A DNA stretch of 64,000 nt from Vibrio qingdaonensis (lineage in GTDB: Bacteria; Pseudomonadota; Gammaproteobacteria; Enterobacterales; Vibrionaceae). Under the pieces are notes generated by a model. That model saw only the letters and a program-made list of their open reading frames with translations, was not told the DNA's origin and made no database searches. The stretch spans positions 121,454 to 185,453 of the forward strand of contig NZ_JAKRRY010000004.1 of the NCBI RefSeq assembly GCF_026191675.1, read 5' to 3'. A program made the translations under genes and the position numbers. The stretch's first letter is position 1. The number at the start of each line of letters is the position of its first letter. Shown here one piece after another: positions 47,754 through 56,883 of the stretch.

Positions 47754-47910
47754 AAAAGCCGTAAGACCGATTCTGTTTATATGCGTGATTTATAAAAATA
47801 GTTTCAAATTTTGAAGTTCTAGTTTGTGGTTCTTTCCTTAAGTTATTTCTTTCTCGGGTTGATCGCTCTGCTATTTAAGGCTTTTAGATTAACGAATTGC
47901 GCGTCTATTT

Positions 47911-48228
47911 CTAAATGTCCAGGAAAATGCTTTCTCTTAATCGCGTGAATTTATCTAAACTTGCTGGCTTATTCCGTAACCGCCACTCATTTTGATAACT
48001 ACCCGCCACCTCTTGGTAACACAATTTACAACAATGATGCTTTGCAGAAAAGTGTGCTTTGGGGGTTTGCTCAAACTCTTGTTGATGCTTCTTACAGATA
48101 ATAACAATTGGTGTCCGACTGTTTACATATTGAACAAGAGAGTAATCGTAGTAATTACCCCATTTTGTTATTGCTTTTTTAATAAATGTTCTGTTCGTAT
48201 CTTTAGGGAAAGGCATATAACTCTTCAA
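47911..48228 (-). CDS. small zinc-ribbon-like protein
   Basis: 105 residues. FIKKAITKWGNYYDYSLVQYVNSRTPIVIIC then KKHQQEFEQTPKAHFS and CCKLCYQE: the pattern WG..YDYS..Y......V.I.C..H..F.Q.P..H....GC..C is a known small domain found next to phage and homing-endonuclease-like genes, with Cys/His positions suited to bind zinc. The expected H-L/GCP-C is here HHCCKLC. Possibly the N-terminal part of a longer ancestral gene. Function unknown. Confidence 0.65.
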   Translation of the reverse strand: MKSYMPFPKDTNRTFIKKAITKWGNYYDYSLVQYVNSRTPIVIICKKHQQEFEQTPKAHFSAKHHCCKLCYQEVAGSYQNEWRLRNKPASLDKFTRLRESIFLDI

Positions 48229-48592
48229 TATTTATATTTTAAGAAAAATACATTTTTCTTAAAGTTGGTTAATTCTCAGTCTCATCTAATACTATGGATA
48301 ATAGCATGAAAAACTAAGATTCTGCTGATATTCATACATTTTAGCCACCTTTTTTTAAGTCAAAAATAAAAAGTGTAAGATCCAAGATTGCATGTTTTAG
48401 ATTTATTTGCTTCCAGTGCAAAATTATCAAAAAAAATTCCGTTTCAACTCTTATCTGCAGATTTTCGGTTAGTTTTACAAATTCAAATTTTATTTATAGG
48501 TACTATGTTATACAAATCCTGTCAGACGGACAATTAACTTAAACATGATGTATCATAACCAGTTTGTATCATTACTATCACCAAATATAGAA
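48229..48592. other. AT-rich intergenic region
   Basis: No gene recognised on either strand; separates two minus-strand genes. Confidence 0.4.
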
Positions 48593-49210
48593 TTACAAAA
48601 AAATACTAAAAGTTTTTGTGTTCTCTGATTCCGCAAACGTATGTAAAAGCTCAATCAATGAATTTGCATGGTATTTTTTCAAGATTCTCGTTTTATAAGT
48701 GCTGACCGTTTTCGCACTTAACGATAACTGTTCAGAAATTCGTTTATTCGAATAACCTTGAGCTAAGTAGTGAAACACTAAAGCCTCTTGTTTTGACAAT
48801 GCAGGGCTGCTTGAAAACTGTGAATGGTCAAGATCAAATACAGAATAGCCACGAACAATACTAATAATCGCGTCCTTGATTGTGTTCTTACTTCGGTTTT
48901 TGTGTAAAAAACCATTGGCACCTAGTTCATAAGCGGCTTTACTCAAGCTAGAGTAATCTTTGGAGGAAACAAAAAGGATCTTCCCTTGATATCCGCTAGC
49001 CAAGATGTTTTTAGCTAAACGCATGCCATCTCTATCACCGATAACAACATCTAAAATAATTAAATCAATACTTTGATTGCGAACTAATTCCATTACTTTT
49101 GCACAGCTAGTCAATTGTTGTACGTCAACAGTATTTATTACATCAATTACAAGATTAGCAAGTGCTTCACTGTAAAGTGGTTGTGAATCAACAATAAGAA
49201 CGTTTTTCAA
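48593..49210 (-). CDS. NarL/FixJ-type response regulator
   Basis: 205 residues. Receiver domain 1-120: acidic pocket IVDSQ (D8; the usual paired acidic residue is replaced by Ser), phospho-acceptor Asp54 in LIILDVVIGDRDG, Ser in LFVSSKDY, Lys in GFLHKN. LuxR-type helix-turn-helix at about 138-195: LSKQEALVFHYLAQGYSNKR, ISEQLSLSAKTVSTYKTRIL. No histidine kinase nearby, so an orphan in this window. The DD-to-DS change in the first loop may alter phosphorylation. Confidence 0.9.
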   Translation of the reverse strand: MKNVLIVDSQPLYSEALANLVIDVINTVDVQQLTSCAKVMELVRNQSIDLIILDVVIGDRDGMRLAKNILASGYQGKILFVSSKDYSSLSKAAYELGANGFLHKNRSKNTIKDAIISIVRGYSVFDLDHSQFSSSPALSKQEALVFHYLAQGYSNKRISEQLSLSAKTVSTYKTRILKKYHANSLIELLHTFAESENTKTFSIFL

Positions 49211-49382
49211 AATCTACCTCATTTGGTCCCAAATTTTATTTGCTCACACCAATAAAACTTCAGTCAATTCCTACAAAAAAAGTGAATTGATTGTATCTAT
49301 TGGCAGTTGAAATAACGTTGTCATATTGAAATTTACTTAAGTGAATATGCTAACAGGCTGAAAATGTTAATGTATATCAGAG

Positions 49383-49619
49383 ACGACTTTGTTGCGTGAT
49401 TCACTGGAACTAAATCCATAACCTACGATCTGTTCAACTACGTCCACTACTTGTCATCACTTGATGCTTGAGTTTCTTTAAAAAACAACCAACTAAAAAT
49501 AACACACCGTCCTTTGGGAACGATAGATAAGCAGTAAATGGTTAGGTTCAAGTGCGAGAGGTCGCGTCCATTCAGTGACTTAGCCATACCAATAGGTTGT
49601 ATGGTGAAGCGTGTGTTGT
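49383..49619 (+). mobile_element. IS5-family relic 4 (one end)
   Basis: Begins with the IS terminus CTTTGTTGCGTGATTCACTG and continues AACTAAATCCATAACCTACG, similar to the start of the relic at 49972, but is cut off at the small gene at 49620. Confidence 0.65.
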
Positions 49620-49805
49620 TTAACCCGCTACAGGTTTTTTTTCAGAAAACATCATCAGTATAAAGCGCTGCTCTTCTTCACTTAACGTAATGGCGTTTAT
49701 TTTCATCTGGTCGCCAATTAATCGTTGAAGTTCACTCCGTTGTAATACGGTTAGTTGATTTAACTGTAACGTTCTTTTTAACTTTTCAAATTTTTTCGAT
49801 TCCAC
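49620..49805 (-). CDS. hypothetical protein of 61 residues
   Basis: GTG 49805 with AGGAAG six bases upstream is preferred over 49832. Helical, with a regular Leu/Gln pattern (KKFEKLKRTLQLNQLTVLQRSELQRLIGDQM), then LSEEEQRFILMMFSEKKPVAG. Could be a small regulator or a subunit-binding helix pair. No family recognised. The stop codon abuts the IS5 relic, so the original C-terminus may have been different. Confidence 0.6.
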   Translation of the reverse strand: MESKKFEKLKRTLQLNQLTVLQRSELQRLIGDQMKINAITLSEEEQRFILMMFSEKKPVAG

Positions 49806-49971
49806 TTCATTCTTCCTGATAAATAATTGCAATCAAATTCAATATAAAATAATGGGCTTTACTGGTAAGTAAGATTATTCGTAAAAGCATGTAAGCTCTT
49901 TCTTGTTTATTGCTTAGATCGATGAATATAAAGAAGCTAGGATTTGCGATAACTACTCCCATTAATCTTGG

Positions 49972-50722
49972 CTTTGTTGCGTAATTCAGTCGAACTAAAT
50001 CAGGAACTTACGATCTGATAAGCTACGTCTACGACCTGTTGTAGCCTATGCTAAATTTCTTAACGAAATAATCAACTTGAAGTACGGCAACCAATTGCTC
50101 ATTAGCCGCGGGAATCCACGTTGGTTCAGTGATTTATCTATCACGACAGCGCTCATGGTGAAACGAGTTTTTTCTATGCCACCGAGAGCGCTGAAGTATT
50201 CATCTACTCGATATTTAGGCTAGCCCATGTTCCACTAAATTGTCCGCACACACTTGTATTCAGCCAAGAACAAAGCATGTTGGTTCTTGCTTAAAACAAA
50301 CACGCCGAAGCATCTTTGAGGTATCTGGTGATGGCGCTTATGGTGCAAGTGCCTATCACGATGTCATTAGGATTAAGTGTGTTGTTACGATTATTCTTCC
50401 AAGGCAAAGGGCACTTATGGGAACGTGCTCGTCCCAGAAATCTCGCAGTAGGTTGAAAAAATTATACAGCTCAGCTAAGTATTGGAAATAACGGTATGGT
50501 TACCACAAAAGCTCACTCTCAGAAACTGCGATGTATTGACTTAAACAGTTGCCAGGAGAACGATTGAGCTTAAGAACTTCAATGCACCGGTGGGTAACTT
50601 ACGCGATGACAAAAGCGTTGAACAAGCTCACTGGCTTAAGTATGTCTGCAACTAGTCGTATCGACTAAGAAATACACGAAACAGATAGGCTCTACTTCTA
50701 AATTTAATCACGCAACAAAGCC
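49972..50722 (+). mobile_element. IS5-family relic 5, both ends present
   Basis: Bounded by GGCTTTGTTGCGTAATTCAG at the left and the reverse complement form AATCACGCAACAAAGCC at the right. About 750 bp with remnants of the transposase on the plus strand: YDVIRIKCVVT and a C-terminal GYHKSSLSETA-like segment near 50500. Internal deletions and stops. Shorter than an intact element. Confidence 0.75.
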
Positions 50723-51190
50723 CTTAACACGGTGTTTACTTGGAATAGTCATCATTAGTGCTAAATGTGTAACACCTTTCAGGGCGGGGATTTTTACTAA
50801 TTCAATGAGGCAAAGAGCCACTTTAATTAATGTTAACATATTAATACTCTTAGCGAATTTACTGTTTTGATCTGTGTGCGATGCTAATTCTATTAAGGAC
50901 GAAATATTGTAAACGATAAAATTTCAAAGCTTAATTTAGCTCTATCAAATTAAGCGAAGGTTCATCTTTCTGTGTAGGAAAAGTCTTAAATTTCCAATGT
51001 TTTTATATTTCTGCTGTGTTTTTTGTTTTTGTCCTTTATATTTGAACAATGGTTTGATGTTATCAGTAAAAGCAATATTAGGATTGCAACTAATTTTCTA
51101 CATGTTACATCTCGGCCTTTGTAAACAAGTTATCTATGATTAATCGTTCATAGATGTAAATAAATCAAACATTAAATTGGTCATGTTAGA
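50723..51190. other. leader of the large lipoprotein gene
   Basis: About 470 bp, AT-rich, no gene seen. A TTAATTTAGCTCTATCAAATTAAG stretch (50932-50955) has imperfect symmetry (CTTAATTT / AAATTAAG) and could be an operator. Promoter not assigned. Confidence 0.4.
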
Positions 51191-54100
51191 ATGAGAAAAG
51201 GCAGACATAGATTGTTATATAATTCAAAAGTTATTTCTCTTGGTCTTGTTACACTTGCATTAAATGGGTGTGGTACAGGCGAGGAGGAACCATCTTCTCC
51301 ACAAGATTCCATAGTGGAAGTCTTTGCTCAAGATGCGTTGCTTAAAACTGAAATTAATGATAGTGGATATATTGTAGATTTATCCACTATTGTATTAGCT
51401 AATCAATCTGACAATGTCTTTAGGCTGTCTGACGTGTCCGTTATAAATAGTAATTCATCATGCAGCCCTATGTCCATCGAACAGCAGTCTTTTACGATTA
51501 ACCGTAAGCAAGCTAAAGTTTGTGATTACGCGTATGCTGTTATTGCTAACAATCAAGCAGATGTAAATGAACATAGTAGTGGTATGGTGCGCGTTGTTGT
51601 GAGTGATGGCGACATGTTTCAACTGCCAGCACTGTCGCATGTTGCAAAAATCAATGAAGTAAACACAACAACAGATCCAGACTATAACTACGAACCAATT
51701 CAAATTAGTCTAATTAATGAATTAAGCTTAGTTGGAACCGATGTGTCTAATTGGACGCTCTCTCCTTCAATCACGCAGCCTTATACCAAAGGCTCTTTAG
51801 TTAACGTTGATGTTACAAATCACCTTATTGAATATATACCAGCTCCAGGAACCAGCGGTATTGACAGACTAATGTATAGCTATATTGATGACTCTGCTGG
51901 TCAAGCATATAGTGGTGTTATAGACATTGCAGTCGCAGAAAATGCGAACCAAGGGATTGAGTTGTTAACTCCCAATGCCATTTATGGTTTAAACGGCAAA
52001 ACTTATGTCCCTCTTAAGGACGCGATTAATGGCATTGAAATCGACGTTAGCCCCTATGTGAATTCATTGGATGGGGACGATATTCAACTTATTTATGTGA
52101 AATCATTAACTGCCCCTCAAACCAGCATTGATGGCGCAAATCAAAATAATTTAACTAATACTAAATTTACATTTAAAGCATCAACCCAAAATGTCCATTT
52201 CGTCACTTATGCCGTCAGTGATCATAAAGGTAGTTATCAAATTGGCCATATTAGTGTAACCGTGTTGGATGAAAATGATATAGCTCCTTGGGTTGATGTA
52301 ACTGACGAACAATCCAATACATTGTTTTACGCACCAAAGACTTTAAACGTCGCAATAGCAAATAGTTATACCTTTGACGAATCAATCACCACTCGTGTAT
52401 CTGGAATAAATTACTCTGTAGCTGGATTATATAGCGATAGCGTTATTGAATATTGCTCTCAACTAAGTGCAGAGTTAGCAACAAGTGAAGAACTAAAATC
52501 ACTAGTAGATAGAGGTTGGTTAAACACAGCACTTTGGCCCCAAAATAGTGAATATTTAGTTTTAGACCGTATTTCTGGAGACATTAAAATTCTCGATATT
52601 TCAGCTGGTGCGTATACTATAGATATAACAACGTTAGATAACCCTCTTTCGGATATCAGTTACTATCCTGCATGTGTCGAGAAAAGTGATGCGACAGATC
52701 GTATGTTAGTGAGTTTACAATTATCAGCCAAGTTACGCTCTGGTACTACCTCCATTTCCGTGCCAAATGGCAAGTCAATTAATACAACGCTGACCGGCTA
52801 TTTTAACGACGGTTCGGTAGAGAATGACATGCTTTTATTCGATAAGTCATTGACCACGTTCGTACAAAGTAGTCAGCTTTTGACTCAAGATAGCTTTGGA
52901 TTCATAGCACATACTATTGGTAACACAGATTTATATGGTCAATATAATGCTAATAAAGACCCATTGCGGTCTAATATTATTGATATTGAAGTTACAACTG
53001 CTGTAGTTACAAAGGGTACGCTATCCGTGTCTTCGCATACGGTACCGCAAGGTTCAACGATTACTCTTGATGGACAAATAGAGTACAGCGATAATTCGAG
53101 TTCCCTAGTCAGTGATGAAGCGAGCATTACATGGATGATTGATGGCACCGAATATACTGGTCCGGGGTCTCACAATTATGTCGATGATATTACATACGAC
53201 GGTTCAAATTGGACGTTAAAGTCAAGTGACATAAATCAAGGAAGTTTTGATATTTCTTGGATTATTGACGGTATCTGGTCTAACTTACAAACAGTGACCA
53301 TTGTTGAAGCTGCCCTGGTCAATCTAGAAAGTATCGTAACGAAAGATAGTACCTCGCACTTAGTAGCGAATGAATTTGCTATAGGCCGTCCGTTTTATTT
53401 CACTGTTATGGGTAAATTTACAGATGATGTGTTACGTGATGTAACATCAATGATTGAACAACAAAACTGGGAATATGATAGTAGCTACGTTAACCAATCA
53501 AGTACGTCATTCAACCAATTTACTGGTCATGCAGTTAATAGAAATACCAATGATTGTGGATACGGTCAACCAATTAAAGCCTGGTTGAATGGGCTGTCTA
53601 TATGTAAAAGTGTCATAATAGCAGAATCCTATTTGATGTCTCTTACACTAACGCCAAGTCACCACACCTTACCCAGAGGTACTAAAGTGGATATCACTGC
53701 TACTGGTACATATAGTGATGGCTCATCTCAAACCGTCAATGGGCTGGAGTGTACTTGGACATCTTCAAATACAAACCGAGCAACTGTGGATAATTATGGT
53801 AAAGTCACAACAAATTCATCTAGCCAATTAGGCGACGTTACCATCATGGCTGTGTGTCCGGCGCGTTATGGTACAGGTTCAGTGTCTAGTAGCGCGATAA
53901 TTTCCGTAACAGGCGCTTCTCTTGTTAGTATAAATGCTTCCCCAGGTTCATGGCGAATGAGTAGGTTAGAAACTAAAGCGTTAACCGCAATTGGTGTGTA
54001 CTCAGACGGGACCACCGCAGACATATCTAATACGGTATCGTGGTCTAAAACTTCTTCTGGATACGACAGTAGTTTGACCATAAACGGGGCGCAGGTAACG

Positions 54101-54565
54101 GTTGGCATTGGATATACAAGAAGTGGAAGTTTGGACTTTGTTGCCAAGTTAAATGGGATTACAAGTGACACTGTTACATTGACGTTGTACAACTCATTTT
54201 ATGTATCAGGTATTGATATGAGATTTACGTTACCTTCTAGGCGCAAAGCAAGTCAAGAAGGGGCGAAGAATGTTTGTGATGATCCAGCAAGTGCACAAAA
54301 TGAAGATTGGGGAGATGGTGTTTGGACGCAACTTAGCTCGAGTACCTCAGATCGACTTTATGATACTGGTGTAGCTAAAGAAGTTCATGACATGTTTGTA
54401 AATCGGTTAAACGATGACGGCGATCCTTATGGCACATACTATTGGGTGTGGAACCCAGTTAATGGCAAACCCAATTATGGGTACAAATATAATATGAGTG
54501 CTCGTTCTAGCCTCGCTGCCCATAAAACTGAATGGAATACTTATATCTGTGGCCAACCTTTTTAG
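51191..54565 (+). CDS. large lipoprotein with Ig-like (BIG2) repeats, putative surface protein
   Basis: 1124 residues. Signal peptide with a lipobox-like LNGC (Cys27). The mature part is beta-rich and repetitive: cadherin/Ig-like segments in the first half (IDIAVAENANQGIELL, ISVTVLDENDIAPWV), then bacterial Ig-like group 2 repeats from about residue 590, recognised by SHTVPQGSTITLDGQIEYSD, SHHTLPRGTKVDITATGTYS and WRMSRLETKALTAIGVYSDG. A distinct C-terminal domain of ~110 residues starts near YVSGIDMRFTLPSRRK. Such architecture occurs in adhesins and large surface lipoproteins. Has its own terminator; 1 kb upstream of the pilus operon, so attachment-related roles may be linked. Confidence 0.8.
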   Translation: MRKGRHRLLYNSKVISLGLVTLALNGCGTGEEEPSSPQDSIVEVFAQDALLKTEINDSGYIVDLSTIVLANQSDNVFRLSDVSVINSNSSCSPMSIEQQSFTINRKQAKVCDYAYAVIANNQADVNEHSSGMVRVVVSDGDMFQLPALSHVAKINEVNTTTDPDYNYEPIQISLINELSLVGTDVSNWTLSPSITQPYTKGSLVNVDVTNHLIEYIPAPGTSGIDRLMYSYIDDSAGQAYSGVIDIAVAENANQGIELLTPNAIYGLNGKTYVPLKDAINGIEIDVSPYVNSLDGDDIQLIYVKSLTAPQTSIDGANQNNLTNTKFTFKASTQNVHFVTYAVSDHKGSYQIGHISVTVLDENDIAPWVDVTDEQSNTLFYAPKTLNVAIANSYTFDESITTRVSGINYSVAGLYSDSVIEYCSQLSAELATSEELKSLVDRGWLNTALWPQNSEYLVLDRISGDIKILDISAGAYTIDITTLDNPLSDISYYPACVEKSDATDRMLVSLQLSAKLRSGTTSISVPNGKSINTTLTGYFNDGSVENDMLLFDKSLTTFVQSSQLLTQDSFGFIAHTIGNTDLYGQYNANKDPLRSNIIDIEVTTAVVTKGTLSVSSHTVPQGSTITLDGQIEYSDNSSSLVSDEASITWMIDGTEYTGPGSHNYVDDITYDGSNWTLKSSDINQGSFDISWIIDGIWSNLQTVTIVEAALVNLESIVTKDSTSHLVANEFAIGRPFYFTVMGKFTDDVLRDVTSMIEQQNWEYDSSYVNQSSTSFNQFTGHAVNRNTNDCGYGQPIKAWLNGLSICKSVIIAESYLMSLTLTPSHHTLPRGTKVDITATGTYSDGSSQTVNGLECTWTSSNTNRATVDNYGKVTTNSSSQLGDVTIMAVCPARYGTGSVSSSAIISVTGASLVSINASPGSWRMSRLETKALTAIGVYSDGTTADISNTVSWSKTSSGYDSSLTINGAQVTVGIGYTRSGSLDFVAKLNGITSDTVTLTLYNSFYVSGIDMRFTLPSRRKASQEGAKNVCDDPASAQNEDWGDGVWTQLSSSTSDRLYDTGVAKEVHDMFVNRLNDDGDPYGTYYWVWNPVNGKPNYGYKYNMSARSSLAAHKTEWNTYICGQPF

Positions 54566-54575
54566 ATTATAAATA

Positions 54576-54600
54576 CCCGCCTTCTTAGAAGGCGGGTTTG
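54576..54600 (+). terminator. terminator of the lipoprotein gene
   Basis: CCCGCCTT-CTTAG-AAGGCGGG followed by TTTG, 10 bp after the stop codon. Confidence 0.85.
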
Positions 54601-55359
54601 CCTCATAATTCTCTAAAAAATGGTATCCATGCTGTTAGGTATTCAATAACTGGAATTGGCGATCATACTCTATGTCCTGTTTACCTTTATGTCGTACATA
54701 TCGTTAAATTAATTTTTTCATTCCAGCAGTCCTTATCTAAAAACTATCCTCGCCCCAAAATTTTATTTCCTACCCCTTTTCGTATTCGAAGAAATTTATT
54801 AAGGCGTATTGATCTTTTCTGTCAATACAATAAATCATTGATATGTTGGCATGGTTTCCCTCTAACTTGTAATATCTACTTGAAATTGCCGTATACCTAA
54901 TTTTCGACCAAGCGACTGTAACGCCAATCTATACAATCTTTGTCTATACCTTTCCCACTATTGCGGTTTCTTCGCCATGCTCCTTAAAACAAAGGAAAGA
55001 TACGCTGTTCTATGTGCTATTACAAACTATGTGATTAACTTCATCGAATTACTCTGGTTTACTAAAATCGTCAACGTACTTTAAGACGAGACAATATGTG
55101 TTATTGGAACGAAATGGGGTAAATAAAAAGCGCGGAAGATTTAGCATCATCAGCTAATTAACCAGAGTAACCACTCAGATGCTGGTACATCCTTTTTAAG
55201 GATCTATAAGTGTTTAAGTTGCTTAGCCAGAGAGCTAGTGCTCGTTTTTTAAGAAAATACTCTGGTTTCCGCTTTTCGATACAGAGGTCTTGAATACTTA
55301 CCCCTCTAAGGGAACTTGATCGATAAGGGACATATCCCTACAAACGTAAATATTTCCAG
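54601..55359. other. interval upstream of the pilus operon
   Basis: No convincing gene (a 100-codon frame at 54598-54900 has no ribosome site and reads as chance). Contains an 11-bp inverted pair TTACTCTGGTT (55049) / AACCAGAGTAA (55159) with a third partial copy near 55259, and a small hairpin AGGGA-CATA-TCCCT (55326-55339). Confidence 0.45.
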
Positions 55360-55397
55360 GTTAGCATTTGCGATGGGATAAGATCCCATCTGCTAAC
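55360..55397. promoter_or_regulatory. nested inverted repeat upstream of the pilus operon
   Basis: Outer arms GTTAGCA / TGCTAAC and inner arms GATGGGAT / ATCCCATC with a 3-bp centre. It lies just upstream of a TATAAT (55418-55423) and overlaps where a -35 would be, so a regulator binding here could control the operon. Confidence 0.55.
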
Positions 55398-55442
55398 TAG
55401 ATGCTCGTTATTTAATGTATAATATTTTGGAAATTGAGGCTT

Positions 55443-55496
55443 GTTTTAGTTTTAGTTTTAGTTTTAGTTTTAGTTTTAGTTTTAGTTTTAGTTTTG
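55443..55496 (+). repeat. hexanucleotide repeat GTTTTA x8 (plus GTTTTG) in the pilin leader
   Basis: Eight perfect GTTTTA units and one variant, between a TATAAT-like -10 (55418) and the pilin start (55587). Slippage would alter leader length or structure of the mRNA, or promoter spacing if transcription starts further down. A candidate phase-variation tract. Confidence 0.9.
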
Positions 55497-55586
55497 GTTG
55501 TAGTGTTTTATTTTGTAATTATTTTTAGTTTATTTAAACGCAAGCAAAACTTTTTTATTTGAGAAAGAAAAGAAAGGAAAAGTAAA

Positions 55587-56129
55587 ATGAAAAAAATTAG
55601 TGCATTATCGTTAGTTATGATGAGTGCTTTGACTAGCCAAGTTGCATTTGCAGATGCTACAGCTGTATTAACATGGAATGGTCAAATTGGAGCGAATTTG
55701 GCTGATAATGATTACATGATTACTGGTAATAATGGTTCTACATCTGCTGATGTATTTAAAGGGGCGTTTTTAGATATTCAACCTAATGCAACATTCGATT
55801 CGGAGCATATTGTATTGGAAATGCGTGCGAATAGTGGAGACGCTACAAGTCCTGTAGCTGGTGATCTTTGGTCTGGAGGTACTGTTACTTGGACGCTTGA
55901 TAATGTAATTGCTGATATTGATGGTGTTGACTTGCAAGCACAAGCAGGTGGTGCGCTTCCTGTTGTTGTGTCTATTAATGGTGAAAATGTAAGCAAAGGC
56001 GCGAGTTACAGTGATACATCATTTAATCGAATTGGTGTTAAAGTTAGTAATCAGCAAGCTCTGGATCCAAGTGTAGTAGCCGGTCGTGATATTGTTGTGG
56101 AAGTAAATTTATCGGCGACAGCCGCTTAA
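55587..56129 (+). CDS. major pilin of an alternate (alpha/CS1-type) chaperone-usher pilus
   Basis: 180 residues; signal peptide MKKISALSLVMMSALTSQVAFA, then a cysteine-free beta-rich domain starting DATAVLTWNGQIGANL and ending IVVEVNLSATAA. Small, secreted, highly expressed-looking (AAGGA ribosome site, 8-bp spacing) and first in an operon with usher, chaperone and tip genes. Absence of cysteines and the position fit CS1/CFA-type pilins rather than type 1 pilins. Similarity to a named pilin is not claimed. Confidence 0.75.
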   Translation: MKKISALSLVMMSALTSQVAFADATAVLTWNGQIGANLADNDYMITGNNGSTSADVFKGAFLDIQPNATFDSEHIVLEMRANSGDATSPVAGDLWSGGTVTWTLDNVIADIDGVDLQAQAGGALPVVVSINGENVSKGASYSDTSFNRIGVKVSNQQALDPSVVAGRDIVVEVNLSATAA

Positions 56130-56237
56130 GATATTAGGTCTCTAGTCAATGATATTGTTGATCGTGTGATCGTGTGATTGTGTTAATAGTACAAGAGTAC
56201 ATAAACTCTTGTACTATTATTATTATAGAAAAAAATA

Positions 56238-56882
56238 ATGAGATATCTGGTTTATATAACGTGCTTGATTTTGTTGAGTGCTAATTGCTTTGCAAAAACA
56301 AAATATTTCAGAGGTAGCACAGATGTTACTACAAAAATTGAAATTTATAATTTGTATACAGAATCAATCACTGGAGTTTCTATTGTCCCAAATAAAATCA
56401 ATTTGAAATTATTGTCGGATAAGAGCGGTTTTGAAAGAGAAGATGTGCATTTAATTATAGAGACAGATATTCCTTCAGGTATTGCTAATATGCCAGATGT
56501 TAGTATTGATGTTCCTTATTCAATTGAGTTAGTTCAGAATGACGCTCACTGTATAAATGGTAACTTTTTAAATGATGCCGTTGATTTTTCAGCCACACAA
56601 TCAGCAAATCCTATATTTGTTTCCACGTTAATTAACAACGTTGGTTCTGGCAGTGATAATTATCAGTTTGTCGGAGTCGGAAGTCCGAATGGTTCAGTTG
56701 TAGTTGATGATTTCGCTGAAACAGATTCGCTATCTAATGGGCTATTGGTTAAAAAGAATACCCACAAGGTTGAATTGAGCTTTTTAACAATATCGGATAT
56801 TGCACAAGCGATGCCTAGTGGTAGTGCAATGAACACTGAATGTGCTGGTAGCCTCTCTTTTTCTGTTACTATAGGTTTATGA
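56238..56882 (+). CDS. minor pilin-like protein
   Basis: 214 residues with signal peptide (YLVYITCLILLSANCFA). Beta-rich, two cysteines in the mature part (AHCINGNFL, NTECAGSL), ending SLSFSVTIGL, a strand-like C-terminus that could act in donor-strand exchange. Between the pilin and the usher (1 bp before the usher start). Probably a minor subunit or initiator. Confidence 0.65.
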   Translation: MRYLVYITCLILLSANCFAKTKYFRGSTDVTTKIEIYNLYTESITGVSIVPNKINLKLLSDKSGFEREDVHLIIETDIPSGIANMPDVSIDVPYSIELVQNDAHCINGNFLNDAVDFSATQSANPIFVSTLINNVGSGSDNYQFVGVGSPNGSVVVDDFAETDSLSNGLLVKKNTHKVELSFLTISDIAQAMPSGSAMNTECAGSLSFSVTIGL

Positions 56883-56883
56883 T

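Noticed and set aside
55443..55496. CRISPR-like repeat array
   Set aside because: The units are contiguous 6-bp simple repeats with no spacers; the same applies to 37691-37757 and 47728-47753. No CRISPR array or cas gene is present.
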